DNA of 58,287 nt from Chloroflexota bacterium (GTDB taxonomy: Bacteria > Chloroflexota > Dehalococcoidia > Bin125), in NCBI GenBank assembly GCA_026707145.1, contig JAPOXK010000022.1, positions 1-58,287 of the forward strand, in the 5' to 3' direction. Under the pieces are notes generated by a model. The model made no database searches. It saw nothing but the letters and a program-made list of their open reading frames with translations, and was not told the DNA's origin. Positions 50,896-58,287 of this stretch are shown here, one piece after another. A program made the translations under genes and the position numbers. How positions within the stretch are numbered: the stretch's first letter is position 1; the number at the start of each line of letters is the position of its first letter.

Positions 50896-51900
50896 ATGAC
50901 CGAGATCCTCTTCCTCTCCAGACGCGAGATCGAGCCTCTCCTGAGCATGCGGGAGATGCTGGATGCGACCGAGCGCGCCAACGGGCTGTTCGTGAAGAGC
51001 AAGGCGGGCGAGAACCCCGCCAGCTTCTCGCCCATGGTTGCCTTCCACACCAAGATCCCCAACAGCGACATCGACTACCGCGCCTCGACGATGGATCCGG
51101 TGTCCACGCTGTGTTCCACGCTGGGCTTCGGCTACGGCGATAACCCCGCGAAGCACGGCATCTCGGGGCTGTTTGCGGTGGCTGTGCTGACCAAGCTGGA
51201 AACCGGCGAGCCGGTTGCGATCATGGAGGCGGAGTACTTGGCCAACATGCGCACCGGTGCCTCGTCCGTCGTCGCGTCGAAATATCTGGCGCGCGCGAAC
51301 CCGGAGCGGCTGGCCCTGATCGGGACCGGCAACCTTGCGCGGCACATGCTGAACGCCCATGTCGAGCAGTACGGCCGCGCGGGCGTCGTTCGCGTTTGGA
51401 GCCGGACCGCGGCGATGCGCGAGCGTTTCGCGCTGGAGATGCGCGAGCGCCACGGCGCGGATGTCCGGGCGGTTGCGACGGCCGCCGCCGCCGTTGAGGG
51501 AGCGGACATCGTCTATGCCAGCAGCCGCTCGCGGGAGCCGCGCGTGACCCCGGAGCTCGTTCGTCCGGGGATGCATATCAACGCTTACGGTTCCGATGCC
51601 TCCGGCAAGCAGGAGGTCGCACCCGCCGTCGTGCGCGACGCCAAGGTCGTCGTCGATAGCCTGGAGCAGTGCAAGATCGGCGGAGAGATCCAGCACACCT
51701 TCGCGGACGGCAGCATGACGGACGCCGGCGTGCACGCGGAGCTCGGCGAGATCGTCAACGGGGACAAGCCCGGCCGCGAGCACGACGATGAGGTGACGCT
51801 CATGGACTCAACCGGCCTCTCGGCGATCGACGTCGTCGTCTTTGACCTCGCCTACCAGCGGGCGCGGGAGCGCGGCATTGGCACTCGCCTCGAGCTCTAG
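50896..51900 (+). CDS. Ornithine cyclodeaminase / mu-crystallin family protein
   Basis: 334 residues. FLSRREIEPLLSMREMLDA, GISGLFAVAVLTKLETGEPV, MRTGASSVVASKYLAR and NAD-binding LALIGTGNLARHMLNAH are family signatures, and HDDEVTLMDSTGLSAIDVV is the conserved C-terminal block. Members reduce imines, cyclise ornithine or dehydrogenate amino acids; substrate cannot be set. Its stop overlaps the stop of the convergent amidohydrolase gene. Confidence 0.9.
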   Translation: MTEILFLSRREIEPLLSMREMLDATERANGLFVKSKAGENPASFSPMVAFHTKIPNSDIDYRASTMDPVSTLCSTLGFGYGDNPAKHGISGLFAVAVLTKLETGEPVAIMEAEYLANMRTGASSVVASKYLARANPERLALIGTGNLARHMLNAHVEQYGRAGVVRVWSRTAAMRERFALEMRERHGADVRAVATAAAAVEGADIVYASSRSREPRVTPELVRPGMHINAYGSDASGKQEVAPAVVRDAKVVVDSLEQCKIGGEIQHTFADGSMTDAGVHAELGEIVNGDKPGREHDDEVTLMDSTGLSAIDVVVFDLAYQRARERGIGTRLEL

Positions 51901-53180
51901 CCCAGCTTCCCGAGCTTGCCCAGCAGGACCATCTCGGTGGAGCGCGCGCCGGGGTCCAGCCGCAGATCGCCCAGTATCCCCAGGTCGTCGCGCTTGACGT
52001 CGCCCCCCTGGATCACGCCCACGATTCCCGTTCGGGTGAGCGAGATGTCGGCCGTCGGGTCGCCCTCGATAATGACGAAGTCCGCCAGCTTCCCCACCTC
52101 GATCGTGCCGACCTCATCCTCAATGTGGACCGCGTTGGCCGCTTCACCCGTAGCGCTCACGAGCGCCTGCATGGGCGTCATGCCGCAGCGCACGTAGCAC
52201 TCAAGCTCCAGGAGGCTGTCGCCGTGGAGGCGGGCCTCGTTGCCGCCGCAGTCGGAGCCCATGGCGATCTTGACTCCCATCTCGACGGCCATGCGATGGC
52301 GCTCGAAGATCGCATTCTCATCCTCCGCCATCATCACCGCCCACGGCATTCCCAGGGCGGGCCCCTTGTGAATGATGTCGAGGACGTTTCCCAGCGTCGG
52401 GATGAGGTACGTCCCGTGCTCGATCATGTTGCTGCAGTTCTCCTCGGAGATATACCAGCCGTGCTCGACCGTCTCGACGCCGCCCAACACGACGTTGTTG
52501 ACTCCTTCGTGTCCCATGGCGTGGGCGGCGCGGCGGCGGCCTAAGCGCCGCGCCTCCGTGAACGCGGCCGTCACCTCTTCACGGGTGTACTGCGGGCTGT
52601 CCCAATCACCGCATGTCTCGGGGCCGTCGGAGCTGATCGTTTTGATCACGTCGACTTTTCGCGCGACCAACTCGCGAACCCGCCGCGTGATCGCGTCGAC
52701 GCCGTCCGCTTCATGCCCCGGCTCGAGAAACGACCCGTGGCCCCCTGTCATCCAAACGCCCGGGCCGGAGGCCAGCATGCGCGGCCCCTCCACCATGCCC
52801 CGGGCTTGGGCGCGCTTCAGATCCACGTCGATGTAGTCGCGGGCGGCCGTGTCGCGCGCGGAGGTGACGCCCGTGAGCAGGTTGGTCCGCGCTGCCCGGA
52901 TCGTTTCCAGCACGGCGTTGACGATCGGCTCCTCCATGCGGAAGCTCTTGCCTTCATCGCCGTAGCCGCGCGCGCAGTCTCCGCCCACGATATGGTCGTG
53001 CAGGTCGATGAAGCCGGGAAGGAGCGCCCGGCCGCCGAGGTCCACGACTTTATCCGCGCCGCCGGGCTCGCCTGCGTTGCGCACTTCCGCGATCCGTCCC
53101 TGATCGATCTTGACGCTGCCGGCCGCGAAATCCCGGCCGTCACCGGTGATCAGGTGGGCGTTGATCAGGCTGGTGGCCAT
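51897..53180 (-). CDS. Metal-dependent amidohydrolase, copy 2
   Basis: 427 residues from ATG 53180, GGAG eight nt upstream. Amidohydrolase superfamily: metal motif DLHDHIVGGD, Lys in DVIKTISSDGPE, His pairs in RRAAHAMGHEG and ETVEHGW, Asp in MGSDCGGNE, and ADFVIIEGDPTADI at the C terminus. Close paralogue of the gene at 53200-54483, 19 bp upstream. Resembles Xaa-Pro dipeptidase / imidazolonepropionase-like enzymes that cleave dipeptides or cyclic amides. Confidence 0.92.
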   Translation of the reverse strand: MATSLINAHLITGDGRDFAAGSVKIDQGRIAEVRNAGEPGGADKVVDLGGRALLPGFIDLHDHIVGGDCARGYGDEGKSFRMEEPIVNAVLETIRAARTNLLTGVTSARDTAARDYIDVDLKRAQARGMVEGPRMLASGPGVWMTGGHGSFLEPGHEADGVDAITRRVRELVARKVDVIKTISSDGPETCGDWDSPQYTREEVTAAFTEARRLGRRRAAHAMGHEGVNNVVLGGVETVEHGWYISEENCSNMIEHGTYLIPTLGNVLDIIHKGPALGMPWAVMMAEDENAIFERHRMAVEMGVKIAMGSDCGGNEARLHGDSLLELECYVRCGMTPMQALVSATGEAANAVHIEDEVGTIEVGKLADFVIIEGDPTADISLTRTGIVGVIQGGDVKRDDLGILGDLRLDPGARSTEMVLLGKLGKLG

Positions 53181-53199
53181 CGGTGCTCTCCTTGTCTGC

Positions 53200-54483
53200 T
53201 CAGCTGAGCTTCCCTTGTTTGCGCAGCAAGACGACTTCGTTGGAGCGGGATCCGGGGTCGATCGCGAGGCCGCTGAGCAGGCCCAAGTCATCCCGCTTGA
53301 CTGCGCCGCCTTGCACCACGCCGACCAGGGCCGTTCGCGTCAGGGTGATGTCGCTGGTCGGGTCGCCATCGATAACGACCAGATCGGCCAGCTTGCCCGT
53401 CTCGATCGTGCCGATCTCCTCCGCCACGTTCATCGCTTTGGCGGGCTCCAGCGTGCCGCTGACGATCGCCTGCATCGGCGTCATCCCCGCGCGTACGTGA
53501 CATTCCAACTCCAGCAGATTATCGCCGTGGAGGCGGGCCTCGTTGCCGCCGCAGTCGGAGCCCATGGCGATGTTGACTCCGAGTTCAACGGCCATCCGGT
53601 GCCGTGCGAAGATCGCCTCTTCGTCCTCCGCCATCATCTCTGCCCAGCTCATCTCGAGGCCGGGACCCTTGCGTAGGATGTCGATCACGTTGCCGAGCGT
53701 GGGGATCAGATACGTCCCCTTCGTGACCATGTTGTGGCAGTTCTCCTCGGTGAGGTACCAGCCGTGCTCGACCGTCCCGACGCCCGAGAGGACGACGTTA
53801 TTGATTCCGTCGTTCCCCATCGCGTGCGCGGCGGGCTGGCGGCCCAGCCGCTTCGCCTCGGCGAAAGCGGCGGCGACTTCTGCGCGTGTGTACTGGGGGC
53901 TGTCCCAATTTCCACAGGTCTCCGGACCGTCCGAGCTGACGGTCTTGATGACGTCGCATCCGTTGGCGACCATTTCCCGCACGCGATGGATGATCGCGTC
54001 CACGCCGTCGGCTCCCACGCCGGGCCGCCAGAACGATCCATGCCCGCCCGTCATCCATACGCCGGGGCCGGCGGCGATCAGACGCGGCGCCTCGATCTCG
54101 CCACGGGCCTGTGCCTTTTTCAACGCCACATCAATGTAGTCGCGTGCGCCGATCTCCCGCGCGGATGTGATGCCGGCCTGCAGCGTTCTGCGCGCCGCAG
54201 CGACCGTTTCCAGCGTGGCGATCTGGAGCGGGTCGCTCATGCGGAAGCTGATCCACTCGTCGCCGTGGGCGATCTGGTTGTCCCCGCCGACCATGTGGTC
54301 GTGCAGATCCATGAATCCTGGCAGGAGCGCTCGCCCGGCGAGGTCTACCGTCGCATCTGCCGAGATGCTCTGGCCGTCCGTCCGCACCTCGGCGATCCGC
54401 CCGTTTTCGATCTTGACGCTGCCGCGATCGAAGTCGCGGCCGTCTCCGATGATCAGATGAGCTCCAACGAACGCTGTGGACAC
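53200..54483 (-). CDS. Metal-dependent amidohydrolase, copy 1
   Basis: 427 residues, the same length as its neighbour and alike throughout: DLHDHMVGGDN, DVIKTVSSDGPETCGNW, PAAHAMGNDGINN, TVEHGWYLTEENC, MGSDCGGNEARLHGDNLLE. Both metal-binding sets are intact, so the tandem copies probably keep distinct substrates. Divergent from the LLM-class oxidoreductase. 54484-54748 holds the intervening promoters and no other gene. Confidence 0.92.
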   Translation of the reverse strand: MSTAFVGAHLIIGDGRDFDRGSVKIENGRIAEVRTDGQSISADATVDLAGRALLPGFMDLHDHMVGGDNQIAHGDEWISFRMSDPLQIATLETVAAARRTLQAGITSAREIGARDYIDVALKKAQARGEIEAPRLIAAGPGVWMTGGHGSFWRPGVGADGVDAIIHRVREMVANGCDVIKTVSSDGPETCGNWDSPQYTRAEVAAAFAEAKRLGRQPAAHAMGNDGINNVVLSGVGTVEHGWYLTEENCHNMVTKGTYLIPTLGNVIDILRKGPGLEMSWAEMMAEDEEAIFARHRMAVELGVNIAMGSDCGGNEARLHGDNLLELECHVRAGMTPMQAIVSGTLEPAKAMNVAEEIGTIETGKLADLVVIDGDPTSDITLTRTALVGVVQGGAVKRDDLGLLSGLAIDPGSRSNEVVLLRKQGKLS

Positions 54484-54748
54484 GAGTCGCTCCTCATTCG
54501 CGCGTGTGATGTGCGCATTCTAGGCAAGGGCGGGCTGCTCGTGGGACGGGCTTCCGTCTGCCCCCTGGTTGTACGGAGATCTACAGGCCGAACGAGAGTG
54601 CGCGCCTGCTTGCAGCGGATCGAGCCCGTGATCGACGTGCTGCCCTTCGGCGATGGCTGCACCACGATTCGCGTGCGCCGACGACGGTTGGAGCGCTGCG
54701 CCTAGAATGGTGCGACGACAGCCCGCCGGGCCGCCCTGGAGGAACGCG

Positions 54749-55684
54749 ATGCCGCCTCAGCCTCACTTCGGCGTGATGGTCCCCCAGTTCAAGCGCACGT
54801 GGGAGGAGAGCCGCCGCGCGGCGACGGAGTTCGAGGCGATGGGGTACGACTCGCTTTGGGTCAACGACCATCTCTATGGTGCCACCTCGCCGCAGACGCC
54901 GGTGCTTGAGGCCTGGTCGCTGCTCGCCGGCCTCGCAGCCGTTACCACGCGCGCGGAGCTGGGTACGCTGGTGACTCCGACCGCCATGCGCAATCCGGCG
55001 CACTTGGGGAAAACCATCGCCACTGTGGACAGCATCAGCGGCGGACGCGTGATTCCAGGTCTCGGCGCCGGATGGATGGAGCGCGAGTTCACCGATTTCG
55101 GCATGCCGTTTCCACCGATCGCTGCGCGCCTGCGCCATCTCCGCGAATCAGTCGAGTTCCTGCAAGGCCTGTGGAGCGAGGAGTCGGTGAGCTTTGAGGG
55201 CGAATTCATCCAGAGCACCGATCTGCATTGCGCGCCTAAGCCTGCCCGGCGGCCTCCGATCTTGATCGGGGGGACGGGCGAGAAGGTCACGCTGCGGATC
55301 GCCGCCGAGCTCGCGGATATCTGGAACAATTCCGCGCGCCGACAATCGCTGTTGGAGAGGAAGATCGGTGTGCTGAAGGCGCACTGCGCCGATGTCGGCC
55401 GTGACTTCGGCGAGATCACGGTGTCCCAGCAATGCCTCGTGACGATCGCTCGGGACGAGCTGGCGTTGGCGCCGATGGTTGAGAAGGCGCAGAAGATCTA
55501 CGGGGGCCATATGGGCGACCCAGTGGGGTCGATTGCGCTCACCGGCACGCCCGACCAAGTAGCAAGGCGGATCCAAAAGCACCGCGATCTGGGCTGCTCG
55601 ATGTTCATGATCGAGTTCTTCGGCCGCGATACCCGGGAGCCGGCGGCGCTCTTCGCCGAGAAGGTCTTGCCGCGCTTCCGCTAG
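54749..55684 (+). CDS. LLM-class (luciferase-like) flavin/F420-dependent oxidoreductase
   Basis: 311 residues from ATG 54749, GGAGG seven nt upstream. TIM-barrel bacterial-luciferase fold: FGVMVPQFKRTWEES, YDSLWVNDHLY, VTPTAMRNPAHLGKTIATVD, GGRVIPGLGAGWMEREF, RPPILIGGTGEKVTLRIAAE and TGTPDQVARRIQKHRDLG. In Chloroflexota and Actinobacteria this subfamily often uses F420 or FMN. The substrate is unknown. Confidence 0.92.
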   Translation: MPPQPHFGVMVPQFKRTWEESRRAATEFEAMGYDSLWVNDHLYGATSPQTPVLEAWSLLAGLAAVTTRAELGTLVTPTAMRNPAHLGKTIATVDSISGGRVIPGLGAGWMEREFTDFGMPFPPIAARLRHLRESVEFLQGLWSEESVSFEGEFIQSTDLHCAPKPARRPPILIGGTGEKVTLRIAAELADIWNNSARRQSLLERKIGVLKAHCADVGRDFGEITVSQQCLVTIARDELALAPMVEKAQKIYGGHMGDPVGSIALTGTPDQVARRIQKHRDLGCSMFMIEFFGRDTREPAALFAEKVLPRFR

Positions 55685-56211
55685 ACGCGGTCGCGAGGCA
55701 GCGTGGACGTCTCTTCTTTCAGGAGCCGTTGCTTCACTCGGCTGCCGCCGCAGGAATAGTTTCCGATCGACCCGTCCGCGCGCACCACGCGGTGGCAGGG
55801 AATCAGCGCGGGGAAGGGATTGCGCGCTAGAGCCGTCCCCACGGCACGGGCCGCTCCCGGCGACCCGATTCGCCGCGCGAGCTCGCCGTAGGTGAGCCGC
55901 TCTCCCGGCGCGATCTTTGCCGTAGCCTGCAGTACCCGTTGTTGGAATGCTGTGAGCCCGGATTCCGCGAGCAGTGTGTCGGGACCCTCTGCCAGCGCTT
56001 GCCGTACCGTCGCGACGACGGGCGGCGGCGGCTCTTCGTCCGGGACCGGTGCGATAGCCCAGTCACGCTGCAATGCTTCGAGCAAGTCACTGCTGCGCTC
56101 CCCGGGAGCAGAGCGTAGAACGCGGCCTGCCTCGTCATACCCGACGGCAACGGGGCCCTGCGCGGTACTGACTCGTGCCCAGTGGACGGCACGGGCGGAT
56201 CTGGTTTTCAC
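55681..56211 (-). CDS. ogt: Methylated-DNA-protein-cysteine methyltransferase
   Basis: About 176 residues from GTG 56211, which has GGAG seven nt upstream; ATG 56238 and TTG 56331 are further options, the last overlapping the promoter of the next gene. The helix GERLTYGELARRIGSPGAAR (recognition), ALARNPFPALIPCHRVVRADG with the methyl-acceptor Cys in PCHRV, and GNYSCGG are family hallmarks. It repairs O6-alkylguanine. It shares four bp with the end of the LLM gene. Confidence 0.93.
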   Translation of the reverse strand: MKTRSARAVHWARVSTAQGPVAVGYDEAGRVLRSAPGERSSDLLEALQRDWAIAPVPDEEPPPPVVATVRQALAEGPDTLLAESGLTAFQQRVLQATAKIAPGERLTYGELARRIGSPGAARAVGTALARNPFPALIPCHRVVRADGSIGNYSCGGSRVKQRLLKEETSTLPRDRV

Positions 56212-56315
56212 GGCGGCACTCCAGCTTGGCAAGAGCATAGCGGCTAGAGCACGGAGGAGCTTCTGGGGCGACCAAGCCGGTCGTCCACGCTTCCTGCGCA
56301 CGAGTGCTATTGTGC

Positions 56316-56345
56316 TTGACTGCTGTTGCAAATATTTGCAACTAT
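56316..56345 (+). promoter_or_regulatory. Promoter with perfect 18-bp palindromic operator
   Basis: GTTGCAAATATTTGCAAC (56325-56342) is a perfect palindrome placed between TTGACT (56316-56321) and AACTAT (56340-56345). It is AT-rich and lies 55 bp before a zinc/manganese-type binding-protein gene. It looks like the site of a metal-responsive repressor of the Fur/Zur, DtxR or ArsR type; the regulator gene is not in the window. Confidence 0.7.
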
Positions 56346-56396
56346 CGAACGAGAGCGGACAACCGCCAAGATTGGGTCACGAGAGGTGCCGCAGTC

Positions 56397-57398
56397 GTGC
56401 TCCGGCTGGTTCGACGGCTTGCGCAACTTGGCGCGTGCGTGGCGGTGCTCTGCGCGCTCGCCACTGCCGCCTGTGGCGGCGGCGACGGCGGCGACGATCG
56501 GCTGCTCGTCGTGACGACCGTTTCGCCGATTCGCAGCATCATCGAGAACGTCGGCGGCGACCACGTAGATGTGATCGGTCTGGTCCCCGAGGGCACCAAC
56601 TCGCATACGTTCGAGCCGGCTCCCTCCGCGGCGCGTGTGCTCGCCGAGGCCGATTTAGTCGTCATCAACGGGCTCAACCTCGAGCTCCCAACGCTGGAGC
56701 TCGCGCGGGCGAACACGGAGGCGGAGATCGTGCTGCTCGGCGACACGGTGATCCCGGTCGATCAGTACGTCTTCGACTTCTCGTTTCCGGAAACCGGCGG
56801 GAATCCCAATCCCCATGCCTGGACCGATCCCCATTTCGCTGTCGCCTATGCCGAAGTCGTCCGTGATTCCCTCGTGAAGAGGGACCCGGAAGCTGCGGGC
56901 TACTACAGCATGAATCTTGATGCGTTCCGCACGCGAATCTCGGCGTTGGACCGTCTCTTCGCAGAGGCGCTCGGCACGATCCCGCCGGCCAACCGCAAGT
57001 TGCTGACCTACCACGACTCCTTTCCCTACTTCGGACCGCGCTACGGCCTCGAGATCATCGGAGCGATCGAGCCCTCCGACTTTTCAGAGCCGGCGCCGCA
57101 GGAAGTCGCTGCACTCATCGCCCAGATTCGAGAAGTGAATCTCCCGGCCATCTTTGGCTCTGAAGTTTTCCCCAGCCCCGTGCTGGACCGCATCGCGGAA
57201 GAGGCTGGGGCCGTCCAGGTCTCGGCGCTGCGTGATGACGATCTGCCAGGGGAGCCGGGTGATCCCACCAATACGTATTTCGCGATGATGGTGGAGAACG
57301 TCCGCGCCATCGCTCAAAGCCTTGGCGGCGACAGCGACGTGCTTGATGGTGTGGACGTGAGCAACACCTGGATCCCCTTCGCGCGGTTCGATGGCTAG
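56397..57398 (+). CDS. Zinc/manganese ABC importer, substrate-binding lipoprotein
   Basis: 333 residues from GTG 56397 (GAGAGG 11 nt upstream). Lipobox ATAAC (Cys26). Cluster A-1 fold: TTVSPIRSIIENVGGDHVDV, VPEGTNSHTFEP with a metal-ligand His, NPHAWTDPHFA with a second His, TYHDSFPYFGPRYG with a third, and Glu/Asp in FGSEVFPSP. No His-rich loop, which slightly favours manganese or low-affinity zinc. It is co-translated with the ATPase whose ATG overlaps its end. Confidence 0.92.
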   Translation: MLRLVRRLAQLGACVAVLCALATAACGGGDGGDDRLLVVTTVSPIRSIIENVGGDHVDVIGLVPEGTNSHTFEPAPSAARVLAEADLVVINGLNLELPTLELARANTEAEIVLLGDTVIPVDQYVFDFSFPETGGNPNPHAWTDPHFAVAYAEVVRDSLVKRDPEAAGYYSMNLDAFRTRISALDRLFAEALGTIPPANRKLLTYHDSFPYFGPRYGLEIIGAIEPSDFSEPAPQEVAALIAQIREVNLPAIFGSEVFPSPVLDRIAEEAGAVQVSALRDDDLPGEPGDPTNTYFAMMVENVRAIAQSLGGDSDVLDGVDVSNTWIPFARFDG

Positions 57399-58287
57399 CC
57401 CAGCCGGTGGAGCGGCGGCGCCCATGCGGCCCGTAGAGCACGGGCCTCCACCCGCCTCGCCGGCGGGCGGACCGCTGGTGACGCTCCGCGGACTGACCGT
57501 TGGATACGAAGGGATCGCGGCGCTGGAAGAGGTTTCCCTTGAGGTGCCGCGTGGCGAGTTCTTGGGCGTGGTGGGCCCCAGCGGCTCCGGCAAGACGACG
57601 CTGCTGCGCGCGATCATGGGAGAGGCCGATCGCTTCAGCGGCGAGATCATCCACCATCCGCGGTCTGACGGCGCCACGCTGCGATTCGGCTACGTGCCCC
57701 AGGTCCACACCAGCGACTGGAACTTTCCGATCACGGTCGAGCAGGTAGTGTTGCTAGGCCGCTGGCGCGAGTCGGGACGGTTCCCGTGGCCGCGCCCCAA
57801 CGACCGCGTCCTCGTCCGGCACGTGCTGGAGCGACTGGGCATCGAGCACTTGGCCGGTCGTCACATTCGGGCACTCTCCGGCGGCGAGCAGCACCGGACG
57901 TTCCTGGCCCGCGCCCTGATAGGCGACCCGGATTTGCTGTTGCTTGATGAGCCGACCAGTGGCGTCGATATCAAGACCCGGCACGACATCATGCATCTCT
58001 TGGGCGAACTCAATCGCGGCGGAGTCGGCATCGTCCTGACCACGCACGAGCTCAACGGTGTCGCCACGCACTTGCCGCGACTTGTCTGTGTGGCCGAGCG
58101 TACCGTCATCGCCGATGGCGCCCCCGCCGCCGTGATCCGGCCCGATATTCTGCGCCGGACCTACGGCGCGGAAATGCTGGTGGTCCGGCGCGGTGACGCC
58201 CTCTATGTGCTGGAGCATGCGGAAAGCGATCTCCAAGAGTCCCAACCGGAACCCGCCGATGCCAGGGCGGCCGAAGCCGCCGGATCT
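57391..58287 (+). CDS. Zinc/manganese ABC importer, ATP-binding protein, 3' end outside window
   Basis: 299 codons are seen, open to the window edge. ATG 57391 overlaps the preceding TAG by eight bp; ATG 57424 is an alternative. Walker A GPSGSGKTTLLRAI, Q-loop YVPQVHTSDWNFP, signature LSGGEQHR, Walker B LLLLDEPTSGVD, His in LTTHE. The Q-loop segment with DWxFP is typical of ZnuC/MntB-like ATPases. The matching permease is presumably just outside the window. Confidence 0.93.
   Translation, partial: MASPAGGAAAPMRPVEHGPPPASPAGGPLVTLRGLTVGYEGIAALEEVSLEVPRGEFLGVVGPSGSGKTTLLRAIMGEADRFSGEIIHHPRSDGATLRFGYVPQVHTSDWNFPITVEQVVLLGRWRESGRFPWPRPNDRVLVRHVLERLGIEHLAGRHIRALSGGEQHRTFLARALIGDPDLLLLDEPTSGVDIKTRHDIMHLLGELNRGGVGIVLTTHELNGVATHLPRLVCVAERTVIADGAPAAVIRPDILRRTYGAEMLVVRRGDALYVLEHAESDLQESQPEPADARAAEAAGS

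Overview
The window is high-GC and bacterial. Recognised content is cobalamin salvage, siderophore-type iron uptake, the redox repressor Rex, CoA-ester catabolism, an F420-type luciferase-fold oxidoreductase, and large secreted leucine-rich-repeat or 'GWNLVGW'-type surface proteins. This mix is typical of Chloroflexota, for example Dehalococcoidia or SAR202-like lineages. That placement is inference from gene content; no rRNA or intact tRNA is present. Many 5'-truncated or frameshifted gene relics and a dispersed intergenic repeat suggest a genome that shuffles gene modules. No database or folding software was available, so all calls rest on reading the sequence.

Layout. 1-9.2 kb: two very large secreted LRR proteins (minus strand) and a single-polypeptide two-component system (plus strand), whose 5' end and promoter are duplicated on the far side of the second LRR gene. 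9.2-11.6 kb: two unknown genes, one with a probable Apea-like HEPN domain. 11.6-17.2 kb: a sodC relic, a 1322-residue secreted metalloprotease with three 669-bp internal repeats, and a frameshifted relic. 17.2-25.1 kb: a FecB-C-D-E-type iron-siderophore importer with a Fur-like operator, plus two half-size ABC transporters resembling YbtP/YbtQ or IrtA/IrtB. 25.9-37.2 kb: a cobalamin module made of cobQ-cbiB-cobD (plus) converging on btuC-btuF-btuD-btuR-cobT-cobS-cobC-cobU (minus). The minus operon is headed by a cobalamin riboswitch whose adjacent 10-bp hairpin buries the Shine-Dalgarno of btuC. 37.8-41.3 kb: an Ala/Gly-rich repeat protein, a restriction-enzyme relic and a second secreted metalloprotease. 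41.7-55.7 kb: Rex, a MaoC-like hydratase with a CaiB/BaiF CoA-transferase, a DsbA-like thiol oxidoreductase, crotonase, alpha/beta hydrolase, EamA transporter, acyl-CoA ligase, ornithine-cyclodeaminase-like enzyme, two tandem amidohydrolases and an LLM-class oxidoreductase. 55.7-58.3 kb: Ogt and the start of a zinc/manganese ABC importer behind a perfect 18-bp palindrome.

The most striking observation is at 44945-45799. A DsbA-family lipoprotein gene has an in-frame TGA exactly where the first cysteine of the CxxC active site belongs, giving U-G-A-C. Downstream coding continues in the same frame. A 6-bp hairpin with an AGGTT loop sits 25 nt after the TGA, the position expected of a bacterial SECIS element. 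I read it as a selenocysteine thiol-disulfide oxidoreductase that ordinary gene calling splits in two.

A second theme is an approximately 90-bp intergenic repeat present in six copies, all in the same orientation, lying at the borders of the iron, cobalamin and protease modules. It may be a mobile or recombinogenic element.
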